Shown piece after piece: positions 15,519-24,389 of a stretch of DNA of 64,000 nucleotides. This stretch comes from 2-01-FULL-33-17 sp964474375 (GTDB taxonomy: Bacteria > Patescibacteriota > Minisyncoccia > Phycocordibacterales > UBA9973). How positions within the stretch are numbered: the first letter of the stretch is position 1; each line of letters opens with the position of its first letter. The position numbers were made by a program, and so were the translations under genes. The notes beneath the pieces were generated by a model. That model was not told the origin of the DNA, searched no databases, and worked only from the letters and a program-made list of their open reading frames with translations. The stretch spans positions 1 to 64,000 of the forward strand of contig CAYYSG010000001.1 in assembly GCA_964474375.1 (NCBI GenBank), read 5' to 3'.

Positions 15519-15978
15519 ATTTATATATTATTTTTATTGTGCGCGATTCGTCATCATTCACAGTAAAATAAATTGTAGCAAATGAATTCTGGTTATCTAT
15601 ACCTATCTGTTCTGGCCATTCGATGAATATAATCGAGTTATCCTCACTCATTAGCTCATGAATTTTCAAATGCCCAGCTTCTTCGGTTAGTAGTCTATAT
15701 GCATCTATGTGGTGCATTTTTTTTATATCAGGCAATATTCTGGACTGAACACCATAGGACTTCATTAGTACATATGTTGGACTTTTTATAACAGAATCAA
15801 CTCCAATATATTTTGCAAACTCCTGAGTAAAAGTAGTTTTGCCAGCACCCAGTTCCCCAGACAAAAGAACCAGCACTGCGGAGCTAGTTCCAGAATCATT
15901 AATTTCTGAAACTAAATTTTGTACAACACTCTTAATCTCATCTTTATTTTTTATATCAAAAACAAATTCTCTGCTCAT
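15517..15978 (-). CDS. tsaE: tRNA threonylcarbamoyladenosine biosynthesis ATPase TsaE
   Basis: TsaE works with TsaB and TsaD to make t6A at position 37 of ANN-decoding tRNAs. Seen here are Walker A GELGAGKTTF near residues 41-50, the SPTYVLMKSY switch region near 66-75, HHIDAYRL near 89-96 and the family motif FIEWPEQIG near 117-125. The length (153) is typical. It starts 7 nt after the tyrS stop, so the two are probably one operon, both serving tRNA function. TsaB and TsaD are not in this window. Confidence 0.93.
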   Translation of the reverse strand: MSREFVFDIKNKDEIKSVVQNLVSEINDSGTSSAVLVLLSGELGAGKTTFTQEFAKYIGVDSVIKSPTYVLMKSYGVQSRILPDIKKMHHIDAYRLLTEEAGHLKIHELMSEDNSIIFIEWPEQIGIDNQNSFATIYFTVNDDESRTIKIIYK

Positions 15979-15985
15979 GTCTAAA

Positions 15986-17161
15986 TTAATTGTTAGGTTT
16001 TATCCGCAAAAATCTTTTTTTACCAATGCGGTATGTCCCTGGTGTAGCAATGGCTTTAACTTCTGTTATCTTCTGTTCGTCTTCCATATGTACAATTGCA
16101 CCTGAGTCTAGTAGTCTAACGAATTCGCTTTTTGAAGCAACTAGCTCGGACTCTATAGCTAGTTCAACTATTGTTTTTGTAGGGTCATAGCTAAAAGTAT
16201 CAGGCACAGTTTCCGGAATACCCCCCATGGAAAAAGTCTCTTCCCAATTTTTCTCCGCTAGCTCAGCCAATGCTTCGCTATGTAATTCTTTTACTATAGC
16301 AAACGCAAGTTTGATTTTTATATCTTTTGGGTTAGCTCCGTCATTTATTTCTTTTTCTAGTTTTGAAATTTCTTCATCTGGTATTCTGGTACACAAATTA
16401 AAATATTTTATTATCAATTCGTCCTTCAAAGACATTATCTTGCCGAACATATCATTAGGCTCATCAGTTAAATTAACCCCGTTACCCCAACTAGAACTCA
16501 TTTTCCTGCCGTCGAGTCCTTCTATTAATGGCAACATAATTATATCCTGAGGAACTAGTCCGAATTTTCTCTGTAAGACTCTACCAGCCAACATATTGAA
16601 TTTTTGGTCAGTACCACCAATCTCAACGTCGGACTTTATTGCCACACTGTCATAGCCTTGCATTATTGGGTACAAAACTTCACGCAGTGATACGCGTTTA
16701 CCACCGTCAAGCCTTTTAGAAACAAGCTCTCTTGAAATAAAGTCATTCACCGAAAACTCATCAGCCAAACTCGAAACGTCAGCGAATGTTAATTTTGAAA
16801 GCCACTCACTGTTTCTGTGAATTTCGCATTTATCTATGTCTATTATTTTAGAAGCTTGGTCGATGTAGGTTTGTAAATTCTCTTCTACTTTTGATTGCTC
16901 TAGTACTGGTCTTTCGGCATCTTTGTCCGATGTATCACCTACTACTCCAGTAAAATCCCCAATTATGAAAACTATTGTGTGCCCAGCATCTTGAAAATCA
17001 CGAAGCTTGCGCAGTGCGGTTGCTCTGCCTAAATGAATATGCGGACTAGTTGGGTCTATGCCTAATTTGATTCTCAATTTTTGCCCGGAATCCAATTTAC
17101 TTTCAAGAGATTTAACGTCAATTATCTCAGAAACACCTCTATTTAGAATAACTTCTTTCAT
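15986..17161 (-). CDS. tyrS: Tyrosyl-tRNA synthetase
   Basis: This class I synthetase charges tRNA-Tyr. The HIGH motif is modified to HLGRA in SPHIHLGRAT near residues 40-49 (Arg replaces the second His, a variant known among TyrRS). The tyrosine-binding site is seen as YPIMQGYDSVAI near 173-184 and GGTDQKFNM near 192-200. The KMSKS loop reads GRKMSSSWG near 228-236. A C-terminal S4-like RNA-binding domain closes the 391-residue protein (LVASKSEFVRLLDSGAI). A TATATT box ends 6 nt before the ATG. It is followed by tsaE in the same operon. Confidence 0.96.
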   Translation of the reverse strand: MKEVILNRGVSEIIDVKSLESKLDSGQKLRIKLGIDPTSPHIHLGRATALRKLRDFQDAGHTIVFIIGDFTGVVGDTSDKDAERPVLEQSKVEENLQTYIDQASKIIDIDKCEIHRNSEWLSKLTFADVSSLADEFSVNDFISRELVSKRLDGGKRVSLREVLYPIMQGYDSVAIKSDVEIGGTDQKFNMLAGRVLQRKFGLVPQDIIMLPLIEGLDGRKMSSSWGNGVNLTDEPNDMFGKIMSLKDELIIKYFNLCTRIPDEEISKLEKEINDGANPKDIKIKLAFAIVKELHSEALAELAEKNWEETFSMGGIPETVPDTFSYDPTKTIVELAIESELVASKSEFVRLLDSGAIVHMEDEQKITEVKAIATPGTYRIGKKRFLRIKPNN

Positions 17162-17167
17162 ATAGTG

Positions 17168-17173
17168 AATATA
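17168..17173 (-). promoter_or_regulatory. -10 box, leaderless type
   Basis: TATATT on the minus strand, 6 nt before the tyrS ATG. Confidence 0.65.
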
Positions 17174-17285
17174 TCACAAAAAAGGGTTTTTTAAAATTTG
17201 TATTGTAATATATTGGTTATTTATACGTATTAATATATATACTCCCTAGTACCCGAAATCTAGGGGTTTTATTTATAAAAAGTGC

Positions 17286-17291
17286 TAAAAT
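17286..17291 (+). promoter_or_regulatory. -10 box, leaderless type
   Basis: TAAAAT preceded by TGC, ending 6 nt before the ATG at 17298. Confidence 0.65.
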
Positions 17292-17297
17292 ATCATT

Positions 17298-19898
17298 ATG
17301 CGCAAAATAATCAAAGACATCAGTAAAAAAATAAACTACAAAAAAAGACTGGTGCAAATAAAGAACATAAAAAATAGCCCTACTGTAAAAAAGAATGTAA
17401 AAATTTATGCCAAATATGCTCTTTATGCATTTTTGGGATTTTTGGCTTTGGTTTTTGCTTTGGCATTATTCTATATTGCAACCGTACCACTACCTGATAT
17501 TTCCAACTTTGACAAACGCATCATTTCACAATCTACAAAAATATATGACCGTACTGGCAAAATCTTGCTTTATGACAACCATAACACTATCCGCCGTACA
17601 GTTGTTGATCTTGAAAACATAAACCCAAATGTAAGAAATGCAGCTATTGCTATAGAAGATGATCGATTCTATGAACACCATGGTTTTCGAATCAAATCAC
17701 TCGTTCGTGCAACACTGTCTAACATATTCAAAACAGATGGACCAACACAAGGTGGTTCTACTTTGACTCAACAAATTGTTAAAAATACATTACTCACAAG
17801 AGAAAAGACTTTTTCTCGAAAGATAAAAGAATTAATCATTGCTGTTAGACTTGAACAAAAACTAACCAAAGATGAAATATTGGAAATATATCTTAACGAA
17901 GCGCCATACAGTGGTAACGTCTATGGAGTAGAAGAAGCTTCTCAAGTTTATTTTAAAAAGAAAGCTAGCGAAGTAACACTAGCCGAAGCATCCTATCTTG
18001 CTTCAATCCCCCAAAGTCCTTATAACTACGACCCAAATGGGAAAAATCGTGAGTTACTCGATGGTCGCGCAGACTATGTGTTAAAACGCATGAAAGACTT
18101 GGGGTACATAACAGAGGAAGAATATAATTCAGCTGTTAACGAACAAGTTTCTTTCGTACCCAAAGCACAAAGCGCAGTCAAAGCTCCTCATTTTGTATTC
18201 TGGGTTAGAGAATATCTAATTAAAAAATATGGTGAAGAAAAAGTTAACCAAGAAGGACTCCGTGTTATATCAACACTCGACTTTGATTTGCAAAGCTTTG
18301 CCGAAGAAGAAGCACTAAAAGAAGCAAAGAAAAATGAAGAAAACTACAACGGTAACAACGTAGCATTAGTTGCTATCGATCCTAATAACGGACAAGTCAT
18401 TTCTATGGTTGGGTCCCGTGATTTCTTTGACAAAGACATCGATGGTCAATTCAACGTAGCCACAGCATCACGCCAACCTGGGTCTTCGTTCAAACCTTTT
18501 GTTTATGCTACGGCTTTCAAAAAAGACTTCCGCCCAGAGACTGTTCTATTTGATGTGTTTACAGAATTCAATTCTAGCTGTACTCCTGATGGTAAAGGCA
18601 AGGAATGTTATTCACCAGATAACTTTGACGCCAAATTCAAAGGTCCAATGAAATTGCAGAATGCTCTTGCTGAATCACGTAACATACCTGCAGTGAAACT
18701 TCTTTATTTAGCAGGTATTACTGATTCTATTTCTACTGCTCGTTCAATGGGGGTAACGACTCTGACTAACCCCAAAGATTATGGTTTATCTTTAGTTCTT
18801 GGAGCTGGAGAAGTTAAATTACTAGACATGGTCTCAGCTTATGGAGTATTTGCAACAAACGGTATTAAACACGACCCTACTGGAATATTGCGAGTAGAAG
18901 ACAAATCTGGAAAGGTACTCGAGGAATTCAAAGATTCCGAGGGTGACCAGATTTTGCCTGACTATGTAGCTAGCGCTATATCATCCATATTATCAAGCGA
19001 AGACCTAAGAGCTCCGACTTTTGGTCGTGGTTCATCACTAAATGTACCTGGTTACAGTGTTGCAGTTAAAACTGGTACCACTAACTCTAACCGTGACGCC
19101 TGGATAGTCGGATATTCCCCAAAGCTTGCCGTTGGTGCCTGGGCTGGGAATAATGACAACACTCCTATGAAAAAAGGTGGGGCTCAACTAGCTGGTCCTT
19201 TGTTCAACAAAGTCATGGCTAAATATATGCAAAAAGTTGGCGACGAGTCATTTGCGACTATACCTTTCCCTGATTTCGGAGGTGCGCCTATACTGCGTGG
19301 ACACTGGCAAGGTGGTGAGAGCTTTTTTGTAGACAGTATTTCTGGGGGCCTCGCAACAGACTTTACCCCAAAAGAAGCTCTTGTGGAAAAAGTGTTAACA
19401 AATGTGCATAACATACTATATTGGGTAGACAAAAATAATCCTACTGGTAACCCACCGCAAAACCCCGAAAACGATCCCCAATTCAAGAACTGGGAATACG
19501 GTATCAGAAACTGGCTATCTAGAAATGGAGCCCAAGTAGTAAATGAGTCCAACATCCCTACATATTATGACAATGTTCATACTTCTATAATAAAAATACC
19601 AGTCGTAATAGATGGTTTTATAGACGGAACCGAGATTAAAAATAATGATAAAATAAAAATTACAGTCCTACCTGAATCAAGTACTCTAAAAAATATAGAC
19701 ATTTATGTTGATTCTCGAAAAGTTACAACTCTATATAATGCGCCTTATGAATACGAAATAGACATAGAATCATTAAAATTGCGCTCTGGTGCTCATATAA
19801 TACGAGCGGTGGCTTATGACACCCTGCTGTATTCAGGTGAAGACACTATATCGTTCACCATTAAAAAAGAAGAAGTTGTTATTCCACTCGAAGAATAG
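17298..19898 (+). CDS. Class A penicillin-binding protein (transglycosylase/transpeptidase)
   Basis: This bifunctional enzyme polymerises and cross-links peptidoglycan at the outer face of the membrane. It has a basic N-terminus, one helix near residues 38-60, a GT51 domain (about 95-270; catalytic Glu in AIEDDRFYEHHG, then GGSTLTQQIVKN), and a transpeptidase domain with SxxK in PGSSFKPF near 395, SRN in AESRNIPAV, and KTG in VKTGTTNSNRDAW near 590. The last 130 residues form an Ig-like tail. At 866 residues it is a full-length PBP1A-type protein, so the organism makes a cross-linked wall. The last 20 nt overlap an antisense small gene. Confidence 0.95.
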   Translation: MRKIIKDISKKINYKKRLVQIKNIKNSPTVKKNVKIYAKYALYAFLGFLALVFALALFYIATVPLPDISNFDKRIISQSTKIYDRTGKILLYDNHNTIRRTVVDLENINPNVRNAAIAIEDDRFYEHHGFRIKSLVRATLSNIFKTDGPTQGGSTLTQQIVKNTLLTREKTFSRKIKELIIAVRLEQKLTKDEILEIYLNEAPYSGNVYGVEEASQVYFKKKASEVTLAEASYLASIPQSPYNYDPNGKNRELLDGRADYVLKRMKDLGYITEEEYNSAVNEQVSFVPKAQSAVKAPHFVFWVREYLIKKYGEEKVNQEGLRVISTLDFDLQSFAEEEALKEAKKNEENYNGNNVALVAIDPNNGQVISMVGSRDFFDKDIDGQFNVATASRQPGSSFKPFVYATAFKKDFRPETVLFDVFTEFNSSCTPDGKGKECYSPDNFDAKFKGPMKLQNALAESRNIPAVKLLYLAGITDSISTARSMGVTTLTNPKDYGLSLVLGAGEVKLLDMVSAYGVFATNGIKHDPTGILRVEDKSGKVLEEFKDSEGDQILPDYVASAISSILSSEDLRAPTFGRGSSLNVPGYSVAVKTGTTNSNRDAWIVGYSPKLAVGAWAGNNDNTPMKKGGAQLAGPLFNKVMAKYMQKVGDESFATIPFPDFGGAPILRGHWQGGESFFVDSISGGLATDFTPKEALVEKVLTNVHNILYWVDKNNPTGNPPQNPENDPQFKNWEYGIRNWLSRNGAQVVNESNIPTYYDNVHTSIIKIPVVIDGFIDGTEIKNNDKIKITVLPESSTLKNIDIYVDSRKVTTLYNAPYEYEIDIESLKLRSGAHIIRAVAYDTLLYSGEDTISFTIKKEEVVIPLEE

Positions 19899-20130
19899 TA
19901 ATTCCTTGTTTAGATAAATCTTCAATTATTTGGTCTTGGAAAGATACAACTTTGTGTCTTTTGGGGCCAAATAATTTTAGTTTAACTAGATTGTTTTTAA
20001 TAACAAAATCTTTGTCTAACAGATCTACAGAAGTTATTTTTTTAACAACATTAATAATTACTTCTTTTTCTAATTTTTTCTCAATTAGTTTTTTGTTTAC
20101 ATTTAGAAAGTAACTGTTAACATGGTCCAT
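19879..20130 (-). CDS. Small conserved-position protein downstream of dnaN, function unknown
   Basis: This is an 83-residue basic protein with no membrane helix or cysteine. It has a helical N-terminus (NKKLIEKKLEKEVI) and a beta-rich C-terminus (NNLVKLKLFGPKRHKVVSF). The start lies 6 nt beyond the dnaN stop, so it is probably translated from the dnaA-dnaN transcript. Its 3' end overlaps the end of the penicillin-binding protein gene by 20 nt on the other strand. Its place recalls small genes (such as DUF721/DciA) found near dnaN, but I see no motif to confirm that. Confidence 0.55.
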   Translation of the reverse strand: MDHVNSYFLNVNKKLIEKKLEKEVIINVVKKITSVDLLDKDFVIKNNLVKLKLFGPKRHKVVSFQDQIIEDLSKQGITILRVE

Positions 20131-20136
20131 AAGCTT

Positions 20137-21225
20137 CTATATTGAGATAGGCATCATCAAATACCTAAAACTGTCTCCTTGTGCGCTCTTTGCTATAAAA
20201 GGCTTGTTATCGCCAAAATATGAAATAGTTGCACTGTCTCCCGGCATAGAATTAACCAACGTTTTCAAATGACTACCTAGTAGTATGCCTGAAAAATTAT
20301 CCCCTTCTATTTTTGAGTTTATTATATATTCACTATCACCTCCAGTAGATGTTTTTACAGAAAAAATAGTATTTTCTTTTTGGACACTGAAATTAATATG
20401 GTTATTATCACTACGAAGTTGCATTAGGAATTTAAGTGCAGCGTCTAGATCTGCTTTTAGGAAAAATATTTTACTTTTTTCTTCTTTAGGAATAATAGCG
20501 GTGTAGTCTGGAAATAGCCCCATTGTTAGTTTAGCTACTATGGTTGTTGTTTTTGTTTTTATTTCAAACAAAGTTTCACTATATGAGCCAATAAGAGCTC
20601 CGTCACTTTGTTCTATTATTTTTAGAATATCCGATGCTTCACGTGCTGGTAGTAGAAAAGATACTTCTTTTGTAGTTGTAACTTGTTCTTTATATTCGAT
20701 TAGTTGAAATGCATCTGTTGAAACAGAAGTTAGGCTATTGTTTTTAAAAGTTATAAAAAGAGAAGCTAATTCTGGCTTGATATCAGTAGTACTAGCTCCT
20801 GGTATTGTAATTTGAAAAGCTCTTTTTAAATTACTTGCTGGCAATGTTATGTTTTCCCCTGCCACAGTTGGTATACTCGGCATGTCTTCACCATTCTGGT
20901 ATGGTAATTTAGCTTTTGCTATTTTTGTTTTGATTTCTACAAAATTTTCTTTAAAAATAAAGTTTACTTCATTTGCATTACTCACACCTGAGAGTATTCT
21001 CTCTAGTGTTTGAGTTTCTACAAAAAATTCACCTTGTTCTTTGTTTTGTATTGGAAAATTAACAATTACAGCTAAAGATAAATTAGTTGTACTAATTGTA
21101 AAACTACCATCTTTGATAGTTATTCTTGATAACTTTAAAGCTGGATGAATTATTCCTTTTAGAGAAATTCTTCCTATTGCTCTTATGATGTCATCTATGT
21201 ATTTTTTCTCTATGCACAGTTCCAT
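20137..21225 (-). CDS. dnaN: DNA polymerase III beta subunit (sliding clamp)
   Basis: This is the ring-shaped processivity clamp. The 362-residue length fits three repeated domains. Recognisable segments are FFVETQTLERILSG near residue 68, the middle-domain DAFQLIEYKEQ near 168-178, and the C-terminal FRYLMMPISI, which matches the family's YxxMPxR-like end (here MMPISI, without Arg). It lies downstream of dnaA in the same direction, separated by 173 nt with DnaA boxes. No clear leaderless -10 box is seen, so it may be read from the dnaA promoter. Confidence 0.93.
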   Translation of the reverse strand: MELCIEKKYIDDIIRAIGRISLKGIIHPALKLSRITIKDGSFTISTTNLSLAVIVNFPIQNKEQGEFFVETQTLERILSGVSNANEVNFIFKENFVEIKTKIAKAKLPYQNGEDMPSIPTVAGENITLPASNLKRAFQITIPGASTTDIKPELASLFITFKNNSLTSVSTDAFQLIEYKEQVTTTKEVSFLLPAREASDILKIIEQSDGALIGSYSETLFEIKTKTTTIVAKLTMGLFPDYTAIIPKEEKSKIFFLKADLDAALKFLMQLRSDNNHINFSVQKENTIFSVKTSTGGDSEYIINSKIEGDNFSGILLGSHLKTLVNSMPGDSATISYFGDNKPFIAKSAQGDSFRYLMMPISI

Positions 21226-21265
21226 ATATTATTTATGTTTAAAATCTTATTAGTTCTATTAAGCC

Positions 21266-21274
21266 TGTGGATTA
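21266..21274 (-). promoter_or_regulatory. DnaA box (one mismatch)
   Basis: TGTGGATTA on the plus strand, TAATCCACA on the minus strand, one mismatch from TTATNCACA. It lies in the dnaA-dnaN spacer. Confidence 0.55.
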
Positions 21275-21382
21275 TGGATAACTCTTTATTATTGATGTAT
21301 ATAAAGGTTTTAAAAATATTCTTTTACACAATCAATCTTGTTAGTAAGGGTATATTAATTTTCATTTGTATTATTTATTGAC

Positions 21383-21391
21383 TTATCCACA
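21383..21391 (+). promoter_or_regulatory. DnaA box (perfect)
   Basis: TTATCCACA, 8 nt from the dnaA stop codon, in the AT-rich dnaA-dnaN spacer. Confidence 0.75.
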
Positions 21392-21398
21392 TTTTTTC

Positions 21399-22754
21399 CT
21401 ATTTGAATAACGACCTTATCCTCTCCATTTCAGACATTAATCCAGTGTTTGTTTCTAATTCTTGTTTAATTTTTTCATAACTGTGTATAACTGTCGTATG
21501 ATCTTTACCTCCCATTTTTTGACCAATCAAAGGAAAAGATAGATTAAAATCCTCACGCAAGACATACATTATGATTTGTCTTACATGCACTACTTCTTTA
21601 CGACGAGTTTTTTCATAAATAGAAGCACTGTCTAAATGATAAAATGACGATATTACTTTAACAACTTCTTCAACAGATATTTGTTTTTGGGATTTAACAC
21701 TGTTTTTAATGATATCTTTGATTTCTTGCAGGGTCAGGTTTCTCTTCTTTATATCGGCCTGCAACGCGATTGTTTTTACGTTGCCCTCTATCTCTCGGAT
21801 ATTACCTTCAACTGATGCTGCAATGTATTCTACACTCTCTGTAGGCAAACCTACTCCTAGCTTAGACAAATTAGACCGTATTATAGCTACACGTGACTCA
21901 TAATCAGGTTCATGAACATCAACGATCATTCCTTGGGAAAATCGTGAGCGTAGTCTGTCTTCTAACCCTGGAATATAGTTCGGGTGCTTATCAGATGAAA
22001 ATATTATTTGTTTATTAGCTTCGTATAGCATGTTAAAAAGATGAAAAAGCTCATCTTGAACCTTCTCCCCTTTTCCTATCATTTGGATATCATCCATAAC
22101 AAGTACATCATAAACACGATATTTGTCTTTAAATGTACCCATAGCTTTATTTTGAATAGCACTGACGCATTCTATTACAAACTTCTCAGCGCTAGTGTAA
22201 AAAACCTTCTTTTCAGGAAAATGTTTTTTAATAGCATTACCTACTGCTTCGATCATATGAGTTTTACCAAGACCCGTGTTCCCGTATATAAAATATGGGT
22301 TATATAGCATACCTGGGCTACGAACTACAGCTTGTGCTCCAGCGTTGGCTAGCTCGTTAAACGAACCGACTATCATATTGTCGAATGTATAACGAGGATT
22401 CAGTCCGTCCTCTTTGTTTACATACATGTCCTGTATAGGTAAAGAAGGATTAGTAACCTGTTTCGGGTTTATTATTCTAGGTAGCGCTTCTGCATCGTAT
22501 TTTGCTACAGTAAATTCTACATTTTTAATAAATGAAGCTTGGTCAACTAATGACTTTAATATAACTTTATGAAATTTATTATAAAGCCAATCCTTTGCGA
22601 ATTCATTTGGTACCCCAATGAACACAACACCATCTTCAATTTTTACTATATGAGTTTGTTTGAACCAAGTTGTAAAATTAGGTCTTGATACTATCTTTTC
22701 AAGGTTACTTAGGCACTCTTCCCAGAGACTCTTTGGGTCAACATCAGTTTGCAT
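21399..22754 (-). CDS. dnaA: Chromosomal replication initiator DnaA
   Basis: DnaA binds boxes at the origin and opens DNA. Domain I covers about residues 1-85 (WFKQTHIVKIEDGVVFIGVP). After a short linker, the AAA+ domain starts with NPRYTFDNMIVGSFNELA near 119. It has Walker A GNTGLGKTHM near 159-168 and Walker B VMDDIQMIG near 212. Domain IV carries the DNA-binding signature MGGKDHTTVIHSYEKI near 414-429. The length (451) is normal. A TATAAT box ends 6 nt before the ATG, and DnaA boxes on both sides of the gene suggest an origin and possible self-regulation. Confidence 0.97.
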   Translation of the reverse strand: MQTDVDPKSLWEECLSNLEKIVSRPNFTTWFKQTHIVKIEDGVVFIGVPNEFAKDWLYNKFHKVILKSLVDQASFIKNVEFTVAKYDAEALPRIINPKQVTNPSLPIQDMYVNKEDGLNPRYTFDNMIVGSFNELANAGAQAVVRSPGMLYNPYFIYGNTGLGKTHMIEAVGNAIKKHFPEKKVFYTSAEKFVIECVSAIQNKAMGTFKDKYRVYDVLVMDDIQMIGKGEKVQDELFHLFNMLYEANKQIIFSSDKHPNYIPGLEDRLRSRFSQGMIVDVHEPDYESRVAIIRSNLSKLGVGLPTESVEYIAASVEGNIREIEGNVKTIALQADIKKRNLTLQEIKDIIKNSVKSQKQISVEEVVKVISSFYHLDSASIYEKTRRKEVVHVRQIIMYVLREDFNLSFPLIGQKMGGKDHTTVIHSYEKIKQELETNTGLMSEMERIRSLFK

Positions 22755-22760
22755 AGAACC

Positions 22761-22766
22761 ATTATA
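22761..22766 (-). promoter_or_regulatory. -10 box of dnaA, leaderless type
   Basis: TATAAT on the minus strand, 6 nt before the dnaA ATG. Two DnaA boxes lie about 45-60 nt upstream of it. Confidence 0.75.
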
Positions 22767-22871
22767 CTTAATATAAGGAATACCAGTATATTGAAAAATC
22801 TTATTATCTGTGGGTAAGTTGTGTATAACTAGTTAAAACTGTGGAATGTTGCTATTTTATAACTTTTCTGG
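22767..22871. other. Probable replication origin segment between dnaA and rpmH
   Basis: This divergent AT-rich spacer holds two DnaA-type boxes: 22809-22817 (TGTGGGTAA, i.e. TTACCCACA) and 22820-22828 (TGTGTATAA, i.e. perfect TTATACACA). With the boxes at 21266 and 21383 it makes a bipartite layout around dnaA. The rpmH-rnpA-yidD-yidC-jag and dnaA-dnaN context is the classical bacterial origin neighbourhood. GC skew was not computed. Confidence 0.65.
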
Positions 22872-22877
22872 TATTAT
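22872..22877 (+). promoter_or_regulatory. -10 box of rpmH
   Basis: TATTAT ending 8 nt before the rpmH ATG. A very short or absent leader is expected. Confidence 0.55.
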
Positions 22878-22885
22878 CACCCTGT

Positions 22886-23020
22886 ATGTCAGTCACTTAT
22901 AACCCAAACAAGAGAAAGCGCGCAAAAACTCACGGTTTTTTGGTGCGTACTGCTTCCAAAAACGGACAGAAAATCATCCAAGCTCGTCGCCGAAAGGGTC
23001 GTGCTAAGCTTGCAGTATAA
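22886..23020 (+). CDS. rpmH: 50S ribosomal protein L34
   Basis: This 44-residue, strongly basic ribosomal protein begins MSVTYNPNKRKRAKTHGF and ends RRRKGRAKLAV. It matches the L34 pattern (KRKR..HGF..R......G....RRRKGR..L). It is the first gene of the rpmH-rnpA-yidD-yidC-jag cluster, transcribed away from dnaA. The gene is short and easily missed by length filters. The start fits the family N-terminus. Confidence 0.96.
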   Translation: MSVTYNPNKRKRAKTHGFLVRTASKNGQKIIQARRRKGRAKLAV

Positions 23021-23025
23021 TAATT

Positions 23026-23343
23026 ATGCTTAAAAAAGAGTCAAAGCTAAACGCCGAAGACCTTTTAAAGCTTAAAAAGCAAGGTAAAAGAGTGTTTTCC
23101 ACTCTTTTTTCTGTTACATATTTACCCGAAAAAACTTCTAAATATGCAGTTACTTGCCCTAAAAAGGTCTATAAAAACGCTGTGGACAGAAACCGTGCAA
23201 AAAGACGGGTTTTTTCGGTTATTTCTAAAATAACCCCACAAAATAAAGGTTTTTATGAATTTTTTGTTAAAAATGACATAAATTCTCTAAAAATTGACGA
23301 AATTAGGTCAGAAATAGTTAGAATCCTATGTCCAAAATCGTAA
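23026..23343 (+). CDS. rnpA: Ribonuclease P protein component
   Basis: This is the protein subunit that helps RNase P RNA mature tRNA 5' ends. The 105-residue basic protein carries the RNR signature as AVDRNRAKRRVFSVI near residues 49-63 and an N-terminal KKQGKRVFSTLF stretch for RNA binding. It starts 5 nt after rpmH. Its end overlaps the yidD start by 16 nt, so translation of the two is probably coupled. The RNase P RNA gene itself was not found in the window. Confidence 0.9.
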   Translation: MLKKESKLNAEDLLKLKKQGKRVFSTLFSVTYLPEKTSKYAVTCPKKVYKNAVDRNRAKRRVFSVISKITPQNKGFYEFFVKNDINSLKIDEIRSEIVRILCPKS

Positions 23344-23555
23344 TTTGGCTTATAAATCAATATCAAAAGTATCTTTCCAGGGATACTGGAGTTTTTCCGT
23401 CCAAAACCCCAGTTTGTGTCTTCTACCCTACTTGTTCAGAATATTCAAAACAGGCTTTTATGAAGTTTGGATTTTTCAAAGCACTCTTTCTTTCAGTAAA
23501 AAGAATCTCAAGATGTCACCCTTGGCAAAAGAATCACTTTGACCCTTTGCCTTAG
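23328..23555 (+). CDS. yidD: Membrane protein insertion efficiency factor YidD
   Basis: This 75-residue membrane-associated protein helps YidC insert proteins. The signature is clear: LINQYQKYLS near residues 8-17, then CVFYPTCSEYSKQAF near 30-44, and RISRCHPWQK near 59-68. The three conserved cysteines are present. It overlaps rnpA upstream, and its end lies just before yidC, as in many bacteria. Confidence 0.93.
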   Translation: MSKIVIWLINQYQKYLSRDTGVFPSKTPVCVFYPTCSEYSKQAFMKFGFFKALFLSVKRISRCHPWQKNHFDPLP

Positions 23556-23561
23556 CTCTGG

Positions 23562-23567
23562 TAGAAT
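23562..23567 (+). promoter_or_regulatory. -10 box of yidC
   Basis: TAGAAT ending 7 nt before the ATG at 23575. It overlaps an alternative in-frame ATG (23566) and so favours the later start. Confidence 0.5.
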
Positions 23568-23574
23568 GCAAGCT

Positions 23575-24321
23575 ATGTGGAATACATTTATATATACACC
23601 AATATTAAACATATTGGTATTGCTTCTCTCTTACGTAACATTCGGCGACTTAGGTTTTGCTATAGTTATAATAACTATTTTAATCAAAGCATTACTCTTC
23701 CCTCTTTCTAAAAAGGCTACAGTTTCTCAGATTGAATTATCTCGAATACAAAGCGATATCAATGCAATCAAAGCTAAAAAGCTTTCCAAAGAAGAAGAAG
23801 CTCGCGAAACATTTGCTTTGTATAAAGAAAAGAAGGTTAATCCTTTTTCTGGATGTCTTATTATGATAGTGCAGTTGCCAATAATCTTTGGACTATATTA
23901 TGTATTTGCTCGAGGTTTGGATTTTTCAGTTGCTCCACTTTATTCTTTTGTGGAAGCTCCCGCTTATATAAACTCAATGTTTTTAGGGTTTATTGATTTA
24001 CTAGCTGTTAAGTCTTTACCAATAGCAATCTTTACTGGTTTGACTCAGCTCGTACAAGCACATCTTTCCCCTACTCAGAAAATCCAAGCCAAGTCTAATT
24101 CTGGACAAACAGGATTTTCTGCTGACTTACAAAAAAGCATGCAAACTCAAATGAAATACGTATTTCCTGTAATTGTTGGGTTTATTTCATACAAAATTCA
24201 GGCGGCTGTGGGTTTGTACTGGATAGTAAACAACCTGATTACAATAGTACAAGAAAGAGCTATTGCTAGGTCTGTTCATAAAAAGGATAATCTTGTAATA
24301 AAGTCAGAAATAGTTAAATAA
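23575..24321 (+). CDS. yidC: Membrane protein insertase YidC/Oxa1
   Basis: YidC inserts and folds membrane proteins. This 248-residue form lacks the large periplasmic domain of diderm YidC, as in Gram-positive types. Helices are visible near residues 5-22, 29-46, 95-116, 140-160 and 200-222. The cytoplasmic hairpin between the second and third helices is Lys/Glu-rich (KLSKEEEARETFALYKEKK). Conserved segments are NPFSGCLIMIVQLPI and the C-terminal AAVGLYWIVNNLITIVQ. The start at 23575 is chosen over upstream in-frame codons because of the TAGAAT box and the family N-terminus. Confidence 0.95.
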   Translation: MWNTFIYTPILNILVLLLSYVTFGDLGFAIVIITILIKALLFPLSKKATVSQIELSRIQSDINAIKAKKLSKEEEARETFALYKEKKVNPFSGCLIMIVQLPIIFGLYYVFARGLDFSVAPLYSFVEAPAYINSMFLGFIDLLAVKSLPIAIFTGLTQLVQAHLSPTQKIQAKSNSGQTGFSADLQKSMQTQMKYVFPVIVGFISYKIQAAVGLYWIVNNLITIVQERAIARSVHKKDNLVIKSEIVK

Positions 24322-24332
24322 GCTTGATTTAT

Positions 24333-24370
24333 AAGCCTTATAAAAGTTAAAAACTTGAATAAGGCTTTTT
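24333..24370 (+). terminator. Terminator after yidC
   Basis: Stem AAGCCTTAT/ATAAGGCTT followed by TTTTTC. The next gene has its own -10 box just downstream. Confidence 0.75.
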
Positions 24371-24377
24371 CTTATGC

Positions 24378-24383
24378 TACAGT
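24378..24383 (+). promoter_or_regulatory. -10 box, leaderless type
   Basis: TACAGT preceded by TGC, ending 6 nt before the ATG at 24390. Confidence 0.55.
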
Positions 24384-24389
24384 CTTAAT

